DNA of 64,000 nucleotides from Macrobrachium rosenbergii (Eukaryota; Arthropoda; Malacostraca; Decapoda; Palaemonidae), in contig NC_089753.1 of assembly GCF_040412425.1 (NCBI RefSeq), forward strand, positions 34,491,413 to 34,555,412, read 5' to 3'. Shown in pieces: positions 21,950 to 32,982 of this stretch; within the stretch, counting starts at the first letter, position 1; every line of letters starts with the position of its first letter. The notes beneath the pieces were generated by a model, which was given only the letters and a program-made list of their open reading frames with translations, was not told the origin of the DNA and searched no databases. The position numbers were made by a program, and so were the translations under genes.

Positions 21950-23131
21950 AAAAAACTTAAAATTTGGTCATTTTCCTCAAAGTCTCAGAATTCCTTGTAC
22001 TATTAGCAGTAAGTGTGGAATGAATTAATGAAAACATAAAACCTGGACAAATACAGTATATCAGAAATTACTCTAAGATCAGACAGCACCTATCATAAGC
22101 TGATTATGGCTTTAGGCTGTTTGTGCTATCAGTTAAGAGCACCAAGTTTACTATTTTTCTATAACTTAAGTAAAACTTTAGACTGCTGTTATGTTTCACA
22201 CAGTTCTTTCATAGAGGATTTGAACTTTACACATTACATGAGCATGATATTCCTATTAAATTTTGTTTACTGGAGACCTGTTTTAGATTTTAAGAAATTC
22301 CAAGATCAGTGAAACTGAATAATATCCTGTCCCTGAAATCCAAAGCTTAACATTAGACATTCCATTAGAAAACTTTTACGCAAGTGTCGTCATTTTTGGT
22401 CCTGCAGTTCTACAGAACACTTGAAATTACCACTTTGTTCCACCTTATCTCCCAGTGGGAGTGGAAGTGGCCTCCACTGGAAGAAACTTTAATCTCTGAC
22501 TCTGGATGCTTTGTGCAAAATTTAGTAGAAATCTATTTAGGGGTTTGCGAGTTCATGCCAGAGACATACGTAATGATACCCGAAAAAACAAAGTATGAGC
22601 TTTCAGCTCACCCTGAATTAAAAACGATTGAATTGTACACACAAAATATGCAGGCTACTCCCTGATGCTTATAACCAAATACCATAAAGAAACCAAGCCT
22701 TATTATTGCGTGGCCAGACAAGGAAAAACTTCAGGCCATGGAAAAACTTCAAACAGAATTTACACATCACTTTCTCAACGTAGTTAAATTAATTTGGTCC
22801 TGTTAAGGATTATTTTAGTAATCTAAAGTTCTGAAATTGCAAATTTTAAAGCTACATTAATATATTTATTCAGTATGCAGTTCCACCAAAGTTATGCTAG
22901 ATGTGACCAAATATTAGCATTTGCTGTGCATTCTCAGTCACAGCCTACTCTGGCTTCCATTAACACAATCATCAGTTATAAACTAGCTATGCCACGTTTT
23001 CACACTACATAAGCACCAGCCATAACCTGTTTTGACAGGCTGTCACATTAACGTGAGTAACTCCTAACTGCACCCAACCTACCTACACATTACCATCAGC
23101 TACAACCACGAGGATTGGTCTTCACACCCGA
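21950..23131. other. probable gene B 5' intron; no exon recognised
   Basis: Non-coding AT-rich sequence. A 93-codon plus-strand frame at 22384-22665 has no recognisable similarity and is not called. Confidence 0.4.
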
Positions 23132-23240
23132 TCCTGGTCATTTCTGCCATAAGTCATTCAGACCGTAACATCCGCAACAACGTAAGACGTTATGTTTATG
23201 GTATTTACCGTTATGTTTATGGTACTTACCGTCATTAGTT
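23132..23240. repeat. dispersed repeat, copy 2
   Basis: It matches 12112-12228 over TAAGACGTTATGTTTATGG, TATTTACCGTTATGTTTATGG and TTACCGTCATTA, with substitutions elsewhere. An internal ~20-bp direct repeat (CGTTATGTTTATGG) is present in both copies. Confidence 0.7.
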
Positions 23241-24206
23241 TACGTACATCTCCAAGGGGCTGGCACTAAACACGGTGCCCATTTTGCACATAAGCATGCT
23301 TACGGCCCAAATGACTTGCAGCCGAAACAACCCGAACTCTCCACTCCTACATTTATGTCAGCTTGTTGCCCCATAGACCAGGATGCCTTTTCAACCAGGA
23401 CTTATTGGCTTAATCACCTATAGATGTACTAATTACATCTCCATTGGCTGACTGACCCTCTCAAACCTCAAGAGCACAGTTCACAGCTTCGACTGACTGG
23501 CTTTCCCAACCTTAGGCATACCAGTTGCAACCTCGACTTTCTGACCTTCTCACCCTCAGTTGCACCAGTTGCAACCATGACTGGCCTTCACACCTTTATA
23601 TTTACAGTTATAGCCAAGCCTGGCTTCATCCCTCAAAATATCAGTTCACAACTTAGCTGTCCCTTACTCTTGTACTCGTATACTGTTGGCTACATGTAGT
23701 CAAAACTAAGCCTGGCCATCACTTTAGTGTAAAACTGTCTTAACAGCTGCCTTTCTCATCTATTCCCCATTTTTTATTTTGGTAGTTACCCAATGTGGGT
23801 CTCATCTCATTTACTTAGTCTATTCCAGGCATCACCTAGCAACTTTTACAGCATAACCTAGCTTCTACCTAGCTTCTTACGCGCATCTGCTGTGATATGT
23901 ACCTTCTACCTCATGTACATATGTCAGTCGAGCCTGCCTCCATGTGACCTGTCGATTTTGTGTAGATGAATTTCTCGACCTGACCCACTCACGTGTTTAG
24001 CACTAACAGATAGGCACAACCTCATGTTTAAGACATAAGGTCATCCATATTCATGTTCACCATTCATAACCTAATGCTGTAATTCACTTGAATATTCACC
24101 AGCATTAAGCAAATTAACAAAATGTACTGTACATACCATCATAACCTGCTCATCACTACACAGCTCAACCTGGTTCTATTCTTCATGATCACTAGCCTGA
24201 TCGGTC
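23241..24206. other. degenerate short-period sequence, no gene
   Basis: Phrases such as CCAGTTGCAACC, AAGCCTGGC and CATGACTGGCC recur irregularly, suggesting an old decayed tandem repeat. There is no coding signal. Confidence 0.3.
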
Positions 24207-24550
24207 ATTTTTCGGAAGACTCCAGCCAGCCATTTCGAAAGGTGCCAGCTAGCCATTTTTGCATGAAAAATCATTTTGGGTTTTTCATGCAAAAAATGGC
24301 TAGGAAATGATAGGGCACTAAAAGAACCTGATAATACCAACCTATCGTAACCTAGGGGTGTTTACTGGTTACATTTTTGCCGTCTGGGGACGGTATTGCC
24401 ATACCCTTTAAGACGTAATTTGATTATTTTTCTCTGTTATTAAGCATTTGCGAAGGTTATGTAATGGGAAGAAGTTTTTTGTTTTGATGTGATTTACCCA
24501 AGAAAAAGATAAATTATAAAGTGGGAGGTGGCTGGAGTCTTCCGAAAAAT
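24207..24550. mobile_element. 344-bp element with perfect 21-bp terminal inverted repeats
   Basis: The left end begins ATTTTTCGGAAGACTCCAG and the right end finishes CTGGAGTCTTCCGAAAAAT; all 21 bp are exact reverse complements. Inside, a second hairpin pairs 24249-24270 with 24281-24303 (CTAGCCATTTTTGCATG stem). There is no coding capacity. It is a MITE or foldback candidate; only one copy is seen here. Confidence 0.7.
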
Positions 24551-24907
24551 AAACGCCTAATCCTTGAGCAAATCGGTTACATCCTTGCCTGAACCCACCC
24601 ATTTAATGCTTAGTATCTATGAAAAATATTTTTCCATGTAACTTTCTGAAACAAATTTGGCCGTAGGTTTTACGCAAGTGTCAACCTATGAACAGTCTGG
24701 ATGCTGCGGTTTTAAAAACAATCCCTAATCTTTGTATGATTGGAACGATATGCACTGCTCCTTAAGAAAAACGGTTAGAGATCACACAGAAAAATTATCA
24801 GCAAACTAATCAACCGTGACGGTGTAGTCTGTAAACCGTTATACGGAAACGAACTCTCATTTTCACTATCAACCTAAAAAAAAAAGTAAGAAAACACAGA
24901 AACTCAC

Positions 24908-25072
24908 CATAAAAGCGAAACAGTCGGGAAAACGCACCTTCTTTAAATCACTAAATTTCCGACAGGAAACAGCAGTACTTTCCGTTTTACCGTAAGAACG
25001 CTGACAAGACTTATCCCCTTCTCTGTTCTGCGAGCAATTGACTACTACAGAAAATCCAAAGAGTTCTTTCAT
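24908..25072 (-). other. candidate first exon of gene B (uncertain)
   Basis: The minus strand is open from ATG at 25072 (MKELFGFSVVVNCSQ) to a good donor TTTATG|GTGAGT at 24908, with an alternative donor AAGAAG|GTGCGT at 24938. A TATA-like box lies ~80 bp upstream. Either donor joined to the acceptor at 21941 gives an early stop, so if it is an exon it would be a leader with an upstream ORF. Confidence 0.3.
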
Positions 25073-25149
25073 GGACGAGAGAATAACGGTGTTGTGGGAG
25101 CATCGTAATCTCCCGAGTCCTTGGCAATTTCACTTAGTGCTTTTATGGG

Positions 25150-25157
25150 TATTTATA
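25150..25157 (-). promoter_or_regulatory. TATA-like box upstream of gene B
   Basis: TATAAATA on the minus strand in the context ATGTATAAATACCC, about 80 bp before the candidate first-exon ATG. It may set the gene B start, but AT-rich chance matches are common. Confidence 0.3.
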
Positions 25158-25354
25158 CATGCCCAGAATAGGATGTCAGTTTTATACTCACAACCAAAAG
25201 TTATACTACGTTTGATTCCTGGGCAAGGACTGGCAGTATGGGTAAAAGTCTTAGGAACCCATTTTGCCTTCCCGGACCTGAGAAGTAAATCAAGTACGTG
25301 GTAATTAGACGACTGTGGTGATTCAGTCAGGGATGAAAAGCACACTCACGCACA

Positions 25355-25357
<3 letters not shown>

Positions 25358-25432
<75 letters not shown>

Positions 25433-25485
25433 TGTTTGCATTAAAAGCAGTTGTTTTAGTGGAATCAATAAGTTGCTTGCAGTGA

Positions 25486-25546
<61 letters not shown>

Positions 25547-25588
25547 TATATAATATATATATATAATATATATATCTATATCTATCTA

Positions 25589-25658
<70 letters not shown>
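25358..25658. repeat. paired (TA)n microsatellites
   Basis: TA tracts at 25358-25429 and 25490-25658 flank a ~60-bp unique spacer. The second is compound, with (ATCT)n interruption near 25573-25590. Confidence 0.95.
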
Positions 25659-25660
<2 letters not shown>

Positions 25661-25936
25661 CTAACACCTGGTAGTGGAGTATAATTAGTAATCAGCTCTC
25701 TGATGATACCTTTGAATTATGGCACTTATAATTAACATAATTAGTAGGTATTCAGATGAATCCCGTATCGACAGGCATGTGGGTGTCTGTCCAGTTCGTA
25801 TTTAATAAATATCTCTCTGAACAAATGCTCACTCAGTCCTAATGATGTGTGAGCATTTATCTCCACTGCAAAGTCTTGTAGTTTATTTAAAAAAATACCA
25901 CGGATACTCTATGTCTCCATACGATCATTTTGAGTG

Positions 25937-25937
<1 letters not shown>

Positions 25938-25996
<59 letters not shown>
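25938..25996 (+). repeat. (CT)n microsatellite
   Basis: A pure CT run of about 59 bp. Confidence 0.95.
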
Positions 25997-26000
<4 letters not shown>

Positions 26001-26319
26001 ATTGCGCTTCCTACACTGTTTGCTTCCTGTCGCTAATTAGCGACGCTAAAGCCAGTCGCACAAAGGGGCCTCGTCGTAAACATTCAGGTTTTAATCAAAA
26101 TTCCGAATATAATTTTTGTTACAACTAATGATGGAGATACGCTCAGGTTCTCGTAGGATGTTTTCAGCTGCTTGCATTATTAGACACAGTTGCGAGAGGA
26201 TGCTTCTCGTTTTTGTATATAAAAGCGAAATAATGTTTGAGAATTTTGCGAACAAACGATTCTTAGAGATAGACCAAATTTTCCGCTGTCGCTCACACTG
26301 TTGACCTATTGTGCTTCAC

Positions 26320-26593
26320 TGTTAAGTATACCTTAGTTTTAAGCAGACCACTGAGCTGATTAACAGCTCTCCTAGAGAGGACTGGCCCGAAGGATTAGAC
26401 TTATTTTACGTGGCTAAGAACCAATTGGTTACCTACCAACGGGACCTACAGCTTATTGTGGGATCCGAACCACATTATGCCGAGAAATGAATTTCTATCA
26501 CCAGAAATAAATTCCTCTAATTCTTCACTGGCCGGCCGGAGATTCGAACGCCGGCCCTGCAGAGTGCTAGCCTGCAGGGCCGGCGTTCGAATC
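26320..26593 (-). mobile_element. SINE-2 copy ending in a perfect foldback
   Basis: A minus-strand SINE-2 body from TAAGTATACCTTAG to GGCCGGAGATTCGAAC. At the tRNA-like end the B-box region (26541-26562) is repeated as its exact reverse complement (26572-26593) across a 9-nt spacer, replacing the normal A-box half. Confidence 0.8.
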
Positions 26594-26976
26594 ACTGTGA
26601 CCCATTGACATTCACACCATACGATTAAGATCTGTTGAAGGTTAAACAGTGGTGTGGAAAGAGAAAAATATTAACAATTTATAATAATAAAATCCGAGTA
26701 GATCTTGTTTTTTCTCCCTCGGCTGACAGTAGGGGAGACATGACACAGCCACCCACCCCCTGCAAACAGGTTTGTCCGCCCCGGTGGGCATTGGGTAGGT
26801 AGGGGAACAGAATGGTATTGAAGACATCCACCCTCCTGCAAATATGTTTGTCCGCCCTGGGCCAGGGCATGGTAGGTTGGGACTGGGAGGGTAGGGTAAA
26901 TAGCAGAAGGCTGATGAGTAAGCCGAGCCAATGTACAGGATTTCCACGTCACGAGCGAAAATACAAGAAGAAATTT

Positions 26977-27200
26977 ACTAGCTGCAGCCCCTTTCATTTC
27001 TTTTACTGTACCTCCTTTCATGTTCTCTCTCTTCCATCTTACTTTCCACACTCACCAAACAATTGTTTCAAAGCGAAACTGCGAGGTTTTCCTCCTGTTA
27101 CACCTCTCAAACCTTGTTGTCAGTTTTCCCTTCAGTGCTGAATAGCCTCATAGGTCCCAGCCCTTGGCTTCTAGCCTAAATTTTATATTCCATTCCATTA
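26977..27200 (+). mobile_element. SINE-1 copy, 5' truncated
   Basis: It begins within the element at CTAGCTGCAGCCCCTTTC and runs to TAAATTTTATATTCCATTCC. The GTGCACC head is missing. Confidence 0.8.
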
Positions 27201-27506
27201 AAAAAAAAATAGATAAATAAAGAAAGGCTCTTGGTCTTGTAGCTATTAACCAGCAAGAGACCCAAGATCGATCTCAGCGCGGGGAGGACGATTTAGGTCT
27301 ATTCCCAGAAAACTTGGCAGTTAATAGACTGTGGTGGGTCGCTTCCCAGGGTACGGAAGGGCGTGGAGCCACCAACTTCACATCGCAGATTTGCTATAGA
27401 GTGGTATGTTGGCATCCTGTAGTGGTATGTTGGCATCCTGTAGATCCTAAGAGCAACCTCGGAAGGTGGAACATCTACAGGATTCCCTCGCCAGCAAGAC
27501 AGTAAT

Positions 27507-27529
27507 CCCCCTCCCCCCTCCCCCTCCCC
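27507..27529 (-). other. perfect G-quadruplex motif (minus strand)
   Basis: Four runs of 4-6 cytosines separated by single T on the plus strand, giving G-tracts with 1-nt loops on the minus strand. Confidence 0.6.
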
Positions 27530-27664
27530 ACATACCCATACCCGGGAAACCGATACGTCGATAATGGAATTCCGGCAAATTTCATTTTGATGTTCAAAAA
27601 TGTGGGGGCTGCGGAGGACGTGGAATAATGTCCTTTATTCCCGAGAGAAAGGAGACCCGTTCGC

Positions 27665-27708
27665 GGGGGGGTGGGGGGAGTTTCTGAGAATGCGGTTGGG
27701 GGGGAGGG
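27665..27708 (+). other. G-rich quadruplex-prone stretch
   Basis: G7-T-G6, then after ~20 bp G8-A-G3. It faces the C-rich motif 140 bp upstream on the opposite strand. Confidence 0.5.
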
Positions 27709-27838
27709 TAAGGTTTCGCCGATGACTCCGGCAGTCCCTCGGTTCCGTTCTTTTATCAGACCACATTCCAGGGTCTGGAGTTGGTTGCAGGCTAGATTTT
27801 TTTCTTTCTTATTGTAATTTTCAAGATGCGTGAGGAGT

Positions 27839-27869
27839 ATTATAGTAATAATAATAATATTGCCATGCC

Positions 27870-27911
<42 letters not shown>

Positions 27912-28009
27912 TCATAACTATAACAGGGTGGAATTATGTTATTGCCCATCGTCTTCTTCTTCTTCTTCTTCTTCTTCTTCTTCTTCTTCTTCTTCTTCTT
28001 CTTCTTCTG
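27839..28009. repeat. compound trinucleotide repeats (TAA, TTA, TTC)
   Basis: A TTA run (about 27870-27911) and a CTT/TTC run (about 27950-28009) are separated by ~40 unique bases. They explain the Leu/Ser/Arg homopolymer frames. Confidence 0.95.
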
Positions 28010-28385
28010 ACTGTGACAACGAATAACTTCGACAGAGTCGAAGGAAAGCCTCTGAAATGAGAAAAGTAGCCTGACTTCGACAGGGAAGACAACAGTTGTT
28101 CAAAAGTTTTCTTCATGTTGTGCAGGGTTCTTGGTACTCGCTAATGAAAAAAATTCACACGCCAGTTCGGTAGAAGCCACTGCTTGATTGATTACGTTTT
28201 TTTTAGTAACTGTACCTCAAGTTCTAGTACAACTGGGTCATTGTCTATAGCTTCCAGGACAATGTCTTCGTATAAGATGTTTTCAAAGCTGATTTTTGGA
28301 ATTCCAATACGATCTGTAGGGACTGCTTTTATTACGAAAGAAGAGAGAGTGTACCCGGTGGGCCCTTTCAGTGTTTTACTAGACT

Positions 28386-28409
28386 CTCTCTCTCTCTCTC
28401 TCTCTCTTG
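28386..28409 (+). repeat. short (CT)n
   Basis: About 12 CT dinucleotides. Confidence 0.9.
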
Positions 28410-28536
28410 GGAGATGGCTTGAGGAGGTATTACCTGTCCAGTCCTCTGGGTAGTGTTTTTGGATAAGGTTGCATACACTTACCACCCACGATCTGTTTGA
28501 TAGTGAGATGACAGTCATACTATTAAGCAACGAAAA

Positions 28537-28845
<309 letters not shown>

Positions 28846-28984
28846 CATACTCCATCTTTCCACTCTGAATGGCGTGATCACAGAAGGGTACAGACTTCCG
28901 GCTTCTCAGAAAGTCTGTAGGCGTGAGGTTGCTAGCCACACGCTCTTTTTCTAAACCCCTTTCCGGCTGGGCAGAGCGGACAAT

Positions 28985-29050
28985 ATCCGGGAGCTAACCG
29001 CGAACCTAGTAGGCTTTTGCGAAGCGCTGTACCACTCGGCTGATAAATCG
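28985..29050 (-). other. tRNA-like (Leu/Ser-type A box) fragment
   Basis: The minus strand reads AGCCGAGTGGTACAGCGC, close to the A box of type II tRNAs, then AGGTTCGCGGTTAG as a B-box-like block about 25 nt later. No complete cloverleaf closes, so this is a SINE head or tRNA relic rather than a gene. Confidence 0.4.
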
Positions 29051-29275
29051 TCCCAGCGGTGGGCGTGGGGATCGACACATCACTGCGCCCATTGTGTATG
29101 ATTATATATATAAAAACGGCGTTGGTCTTCCATAAAAGAGGCTCGGTTCAGCAATCCGTTTGTGCGTTTCTATTTATGTTTTTCCCGGAGTTTCTTTTGC
29201 TCTGCTGTGACGCCATCGCTCTTATGTTCATTTAGAGAAACCTCCCACTGCGTTGCAAATGGTGAAGGTTATTGG

Positions 29276-29279
<4 letters not shown>

Positions 29280-29345
<66 letters not shown>

Positions 29346-29379
29346 TCTTTCTCTTTTCCCATCTCACTCTCTTTTGATG

Positions 29380-29417
<38 letters not shown>

Positions 29418-29478
29418 GTACTCTTCACTGTTTTCTCTCCTTTCTCTTTCCCCATCTCACTCTCTGTTGATGGTACTC

Positions 29479-29557
<79 letters not shown>

Positions 29558-29626
29558 GATGGTACTCTTCACTATTTTCTCTCTTTTCTCTTTTCCCATC
29601 TCACTCTCTTTTGATGGTACTTGTTC

Positions 29627-29697
<71 letters not shown>
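29280..29697 (+). repeat. four (CT)n tracts separated by a repeated GATGGTAC cassette
   Basis: CT tracts (29280-29343, about 29383-29413, 29484-29554, 29630-29697) alternate with spacers containing CTTTTCCCATCTCACTCTC or CTTTCCCCATCTCACTCTC and GATGGTACT. This is a minisatellite whose units carry an expandable CT run. Confidence 0.9.
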
Positions 29698-29699
<2 letters not shown>

Positions 29700-30027
29700 C
29701 TTTTCAATGTCGCATAAAAACGTCCCAAATAACTCCCATTGTTCAGAAATGTCTCTTTGTCTCTTCAAAACTGTGCAATCCACGGAATTTGATCATGCGC
29801 CGCCCATATGAATTCTTGGGAGGGAACAAGGAAAATATTTACCTATTTATTTATTTATACCTTGTGTTAACGCTTTTGTTTATGTCTGACAGTCCGTATA
29901 AAAGTCGGTCATCATTCATACAGTTTTGGCCTCGTTATTTTATGAATGCTTACGTGTGCAATGCAGAATAGTCATTCATTCTGTTCATGGACACTGTGCG
30001 CTCATATACACTTTTATACATACATCC

Positions 30028-30029
<2 letters not shown>

Positions 30030-30072
<43 letters not shown>

Positions 30073-30119
30073 TGTCTGTATGTACATATTATATACATAT
30101 ATACAATGATATATTTATG

Positions 30120-30176
<57 letters not shown>
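30030..30176. repeat. paired (TA)n microsatellites
   Basis: TA at 30030-30070 and 30123-30176 with a TGTCTGTCTGTATG-type spacer. Confidence 0.95.
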
Positions 30177-30179
<3 letters not shown>

Positions 30180-30280
30180 TATATGGGGATTACTCTAGGC
30201 TGACTAATTAATTTATGTGTAACTGGTGTCTGTTAAAATTTAAACTCAGTTTATTAGTATAACTTCTGTATGGATATTAT

Positions 30281-30356
30281 TTTATGATGGCTGAGAATCA
30301 TTACAATACTTTATGATGACTGAGAATCATTCTTTATGATGGCTGAGAATCATCAC
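30281..30356. repeat. short tandem repeat, 3 copies
   Basis: Three copies of TTTATGATGGCTGAGAATCA (one with ACTGAG) spaced 22-29 bp. Confidence 0.8.
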
Positions 30357-30603
30357 AAAACCACCATCACCCGAAGGTACAAAAGGAGGAATCAAAACTG
30401 CAATGCGAACTCCATATATGTATCAGAAATAAGTGATGTGGACATTTAAAAAGGCTTTACAAGCGTAGAGGTTAGGTTTGTTAGTTTTAATTTATATATC
30501 GTCATATTCCTGTACGGTAGCGACGTTTCGTCTGTAATGTACAGAAAATAAGGATGCGGCCATTTGAGTTGAATTGGTCCAGTATTTGCGGAGTAAGAAG
30601 GAA

Positions 30604-30914
30604 TGACCTCCGTAGGGGGATAGTGCCGTCAGTGCACCTCATGCGGTGCACTGTAGGCATTACTGAAGGTTCTTTGCAGCGTCCCTTCGGCCCCTAGTTG
30701 CAACCCGCTTTCATTTCTTTTACTGTACTTCCTTTCGTATTCTCATCCTTCCATCTTATTTTCCACCTTCTAACAATTGATTCATAGTGAATTTGCATGC
30801 AAGGTTTTCCTCCTGTTACACCTTTCAAACCTTTTACTGTCATTTCCGTATCAGCGCTGAATGACCTCATAGGTCCCAGTGCTTGGCCTTTGGCCTAAAT
30901 TCTATATTCAATTC
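30604..30914 (+). mobile_element. SINE-1 full copy with target duplication
   Basis: A near full-length copy with the head hairpin GTGCACCTCATGCGGTGCAC at about 30634-30653. It is flanked by AAGAAGGAA at 30595-30603 and 30915-30923. It splits a LINE 3' remnant. Confidence 0.85.
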
Positions 30915-30923
30915 AAGAAGGAA

Positions 30924-31090
30924 CCACAAGGTGAGAAATGTTGAAAGATGGATCACAGTCTCTTGAGATGCTTCGGTCATGTGGAGGGAATTGGAGATGG
31001 AAGATCTGGGTAAAGTCCAGTTTTTGCAAGCGGTTGAAGAAGGAGAATAGGAAGTCGCGTTAGTTGATCTGCAGATGAGCCTTTTGTTAA
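30924..31090 (+). pseudogene. LINE 3' ORF remnant
   Basis: One frame gives LRCFGHVEGIGDGRSG, matching the conserved LRWFGHVERM block downstream of the reverse transcriptase in many LINEs. Stops on either side show it is dead. Confidence 0.5.
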
Positions 31091-31133
31091 TTACATGAAA
31101 CGACTAATGTTTTGGAGGTTTTAAGCTCAAGGA

Positions 31134-31146
31134 TATATATATATAA

Positions 31147-31215
<69 letters not shown>
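31134..31215. repeat. (TA)n microsatellite
   Basis: TA tract abutting the left arm of the palindrome that follows. Confidence 0.95.
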
Positions 31216-31221
<6 letters not shown>

Positions 31222-31352
31222 ATGCCACGTAGGAAAGACAAACAATGGAGTACTGCAAGGCCTTTCGACTTATAGTCCTTTACTTAGCAGGCTATAAGTC
31301 GAAAGGCCTTGCAGCACTCCATTGTTTCTCTTGCCTTCGTGGCATTGTCTTT
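31216..31352. repeat. ~60-bp-arm palindrome beside (TA)n
   Basis: Left arm 31216-31275 and right arm 31292-31352 are reverse complements with about five differences, around a 16-nt spacer. The innermost part pairs CAAGGCCTTTCGACTTATAG with CTATAAGTCGAAAGGCCTTG exactly. Confidence 0.9.
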
Positions 31353-31395
31353 ATTTATAGATATTCATCACGTTCCATATTTTCGTGATTCAGTT

Positions 31396-31431
31396 ATACA
31401 TATATATATATATATATATGTATTGTGTGTG

Positions 31432-31462
<31 letters not shown>

Positions 31463-31471
31463 ATATATATA
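31396..31471. repeat. (TA)n tract
   Basis: Interrupted TA repeat on the far side of the palindrome. Confidence 0.9.
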
Positions 31472-31867
31472 TTCAGCAGCTCAAGAATGAATAAGTCTGT
31501 GTCTACTCCTTTTTTTTTCTCAGTGGAAGAAACAAAGTATTTGCAAAATTTTTGCGATTTAATTTTATTAATTTTATTAATACACTCACCGTGTTTTCAT
31601 TACCAGCGATAATGACAGCAGGCTGTTGAGAGCTCTCCGAAAAGCTTTACATAAACATCCTCGCACAGTTACAGCCAGTGTTGCATTACAGAGGATTTAA
31701 TTTCTCTGGAGTACAGGGATTCGTAAGTAGGTGCTCCAGTGGTGCTTTGATGGCTAACGAAAATGCATTCAAGCATTCATGAAAGCAGAATTATTTGACG
31801 TCTCCGTTGGGGGATGGTGTGTGGTTTTACGCCTGGCAACGAAACGAACTGAGAGAAAAAAAAAAAA

Positions 31868-32118
31868 GTAAAATTGCGCCGAAGCTTCTTTTGTGCAATC
31901 GAGTTTTCTGTAAAGCGTATACCGCTGTATGAGCCGCGGCCCATGAAACTTTCAGCCACGGCCCGGTTGGTGGCCTGTCTATAGCGTTGCCAGATGCACG
32001 ATCATGGCTAAATTTAACCTTGAATAAAATAAAACCTACTGAGGCTGGAGGGCTGCAGTTTGGTATGGTTGATGATTGGAGGGTGGATGATCAACATACC
32101 AATTTGCAGCCCTTGAAT
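31868..32118 (-). mobile_element. HP element, truncated copy
   Basis: Minus-strand copy: AATTGCGCCGAAG..., GAGTTTTCTGTAAAGCG, GCCACGGCCC and the central hairpin (CTGAGGCTGGAGGGCTGCAG). It ends before the AGTTTTCTGTAAAAG terminus. Confidence 0.75.
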
Positions 32119-32785
32119 TTCGAGTTAATGGTCCCGGTGGACTTGTTCCATATGAATAGGGTTCATTTTCTGAATAATGATAATAATAAATTGTTGACAT
32201 AAGCAGTGAATTATTAAATCGTAGGACTGACGTAGATTGACATAATTCACAGTCGAGAAAGGCATAAAAGCCTTGTAGCAACCTCATTCCCTAGAAAGAC
32301 TAGCTGGTAGCCGCAAATGAACGGCCTTTGGAGATACCCCTTCTCAGATGGCAAGGCAGGCGACAAATGGAATGTATTACGAATGAGAATCATTCATTTT
32401 ATACATCAAACGGGGGAAAATTTAGTTCGGATCAAGACCAGCGAAATCATCAAAGAACCCTTCTTCCGGAAAACAAAACAAAAAAGTCGGAAATGAATTA
32501 AGAAACGAAGTGAGGACTCTATTCAATCCCCGCTTGAACGGGGGAAGGATGCCTTCCGCCCACGGGTACCCTTGGCGGCTTAGTACGTACCGGGCGGAAC
32601 CCAGCAGCGTAAATACGAAAATGATAATTTGAACTTCGAAATCCGCCGGCGGAGTGGAATCCGAATTCAATCTAATGCAATTATGAACTTGAAATGGGCA
32701 GCGCTAAGCTGAAGGCAAATGGGAATTTAATGTCTTTGATACACACACCCGCGCACGCGCGCACATACACACATACATATGTATG
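32119..32785. other. no gene recognised
   Basis: Mixed-composition intergenic sequence. Short frames show no similarity. Confidence 0.4.
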
Positions 32786-32806
32786 TATATATATGTATAT
32801 ATATAG

Positions 32807-32872
<66 letters not shown>

Positions 32873-32884
32873 ATATATAAATAC

Positions 32885-32981
<97 letters not shown>
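32786..32981. repeat. paired (TA)n with terminal (TG)n
   Basis: TA tracts (about 32812-32866 and 32889-32962) around a ~20-bp spacer, ending in TG dinucleotides. Confidence 0.95.

Positions 32982-32982
<1 letters not shown>

Noticed and set aside
21618..22028. 136-codon plus-strand frame
   Set aside because: Antisense shadow of the first coding exon of gene B, which has splice signals and continuity with other exons.
22384..22665. 93-codon plus-strand frame
   Set aside because: No similarity recognised, no splice partner found; compatible with chance.
27224..27290. tRNA-like sequence with a CAAGATCGATCTC block
   Set aside because: B-box resemblance only; A box poor and no cloverleaf closes.
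29228..29728. Arg-Glu and Ser-Leu repeat frames over 150 residues
   Set aside because: Translation of CT/GA microsatellites on both strands.
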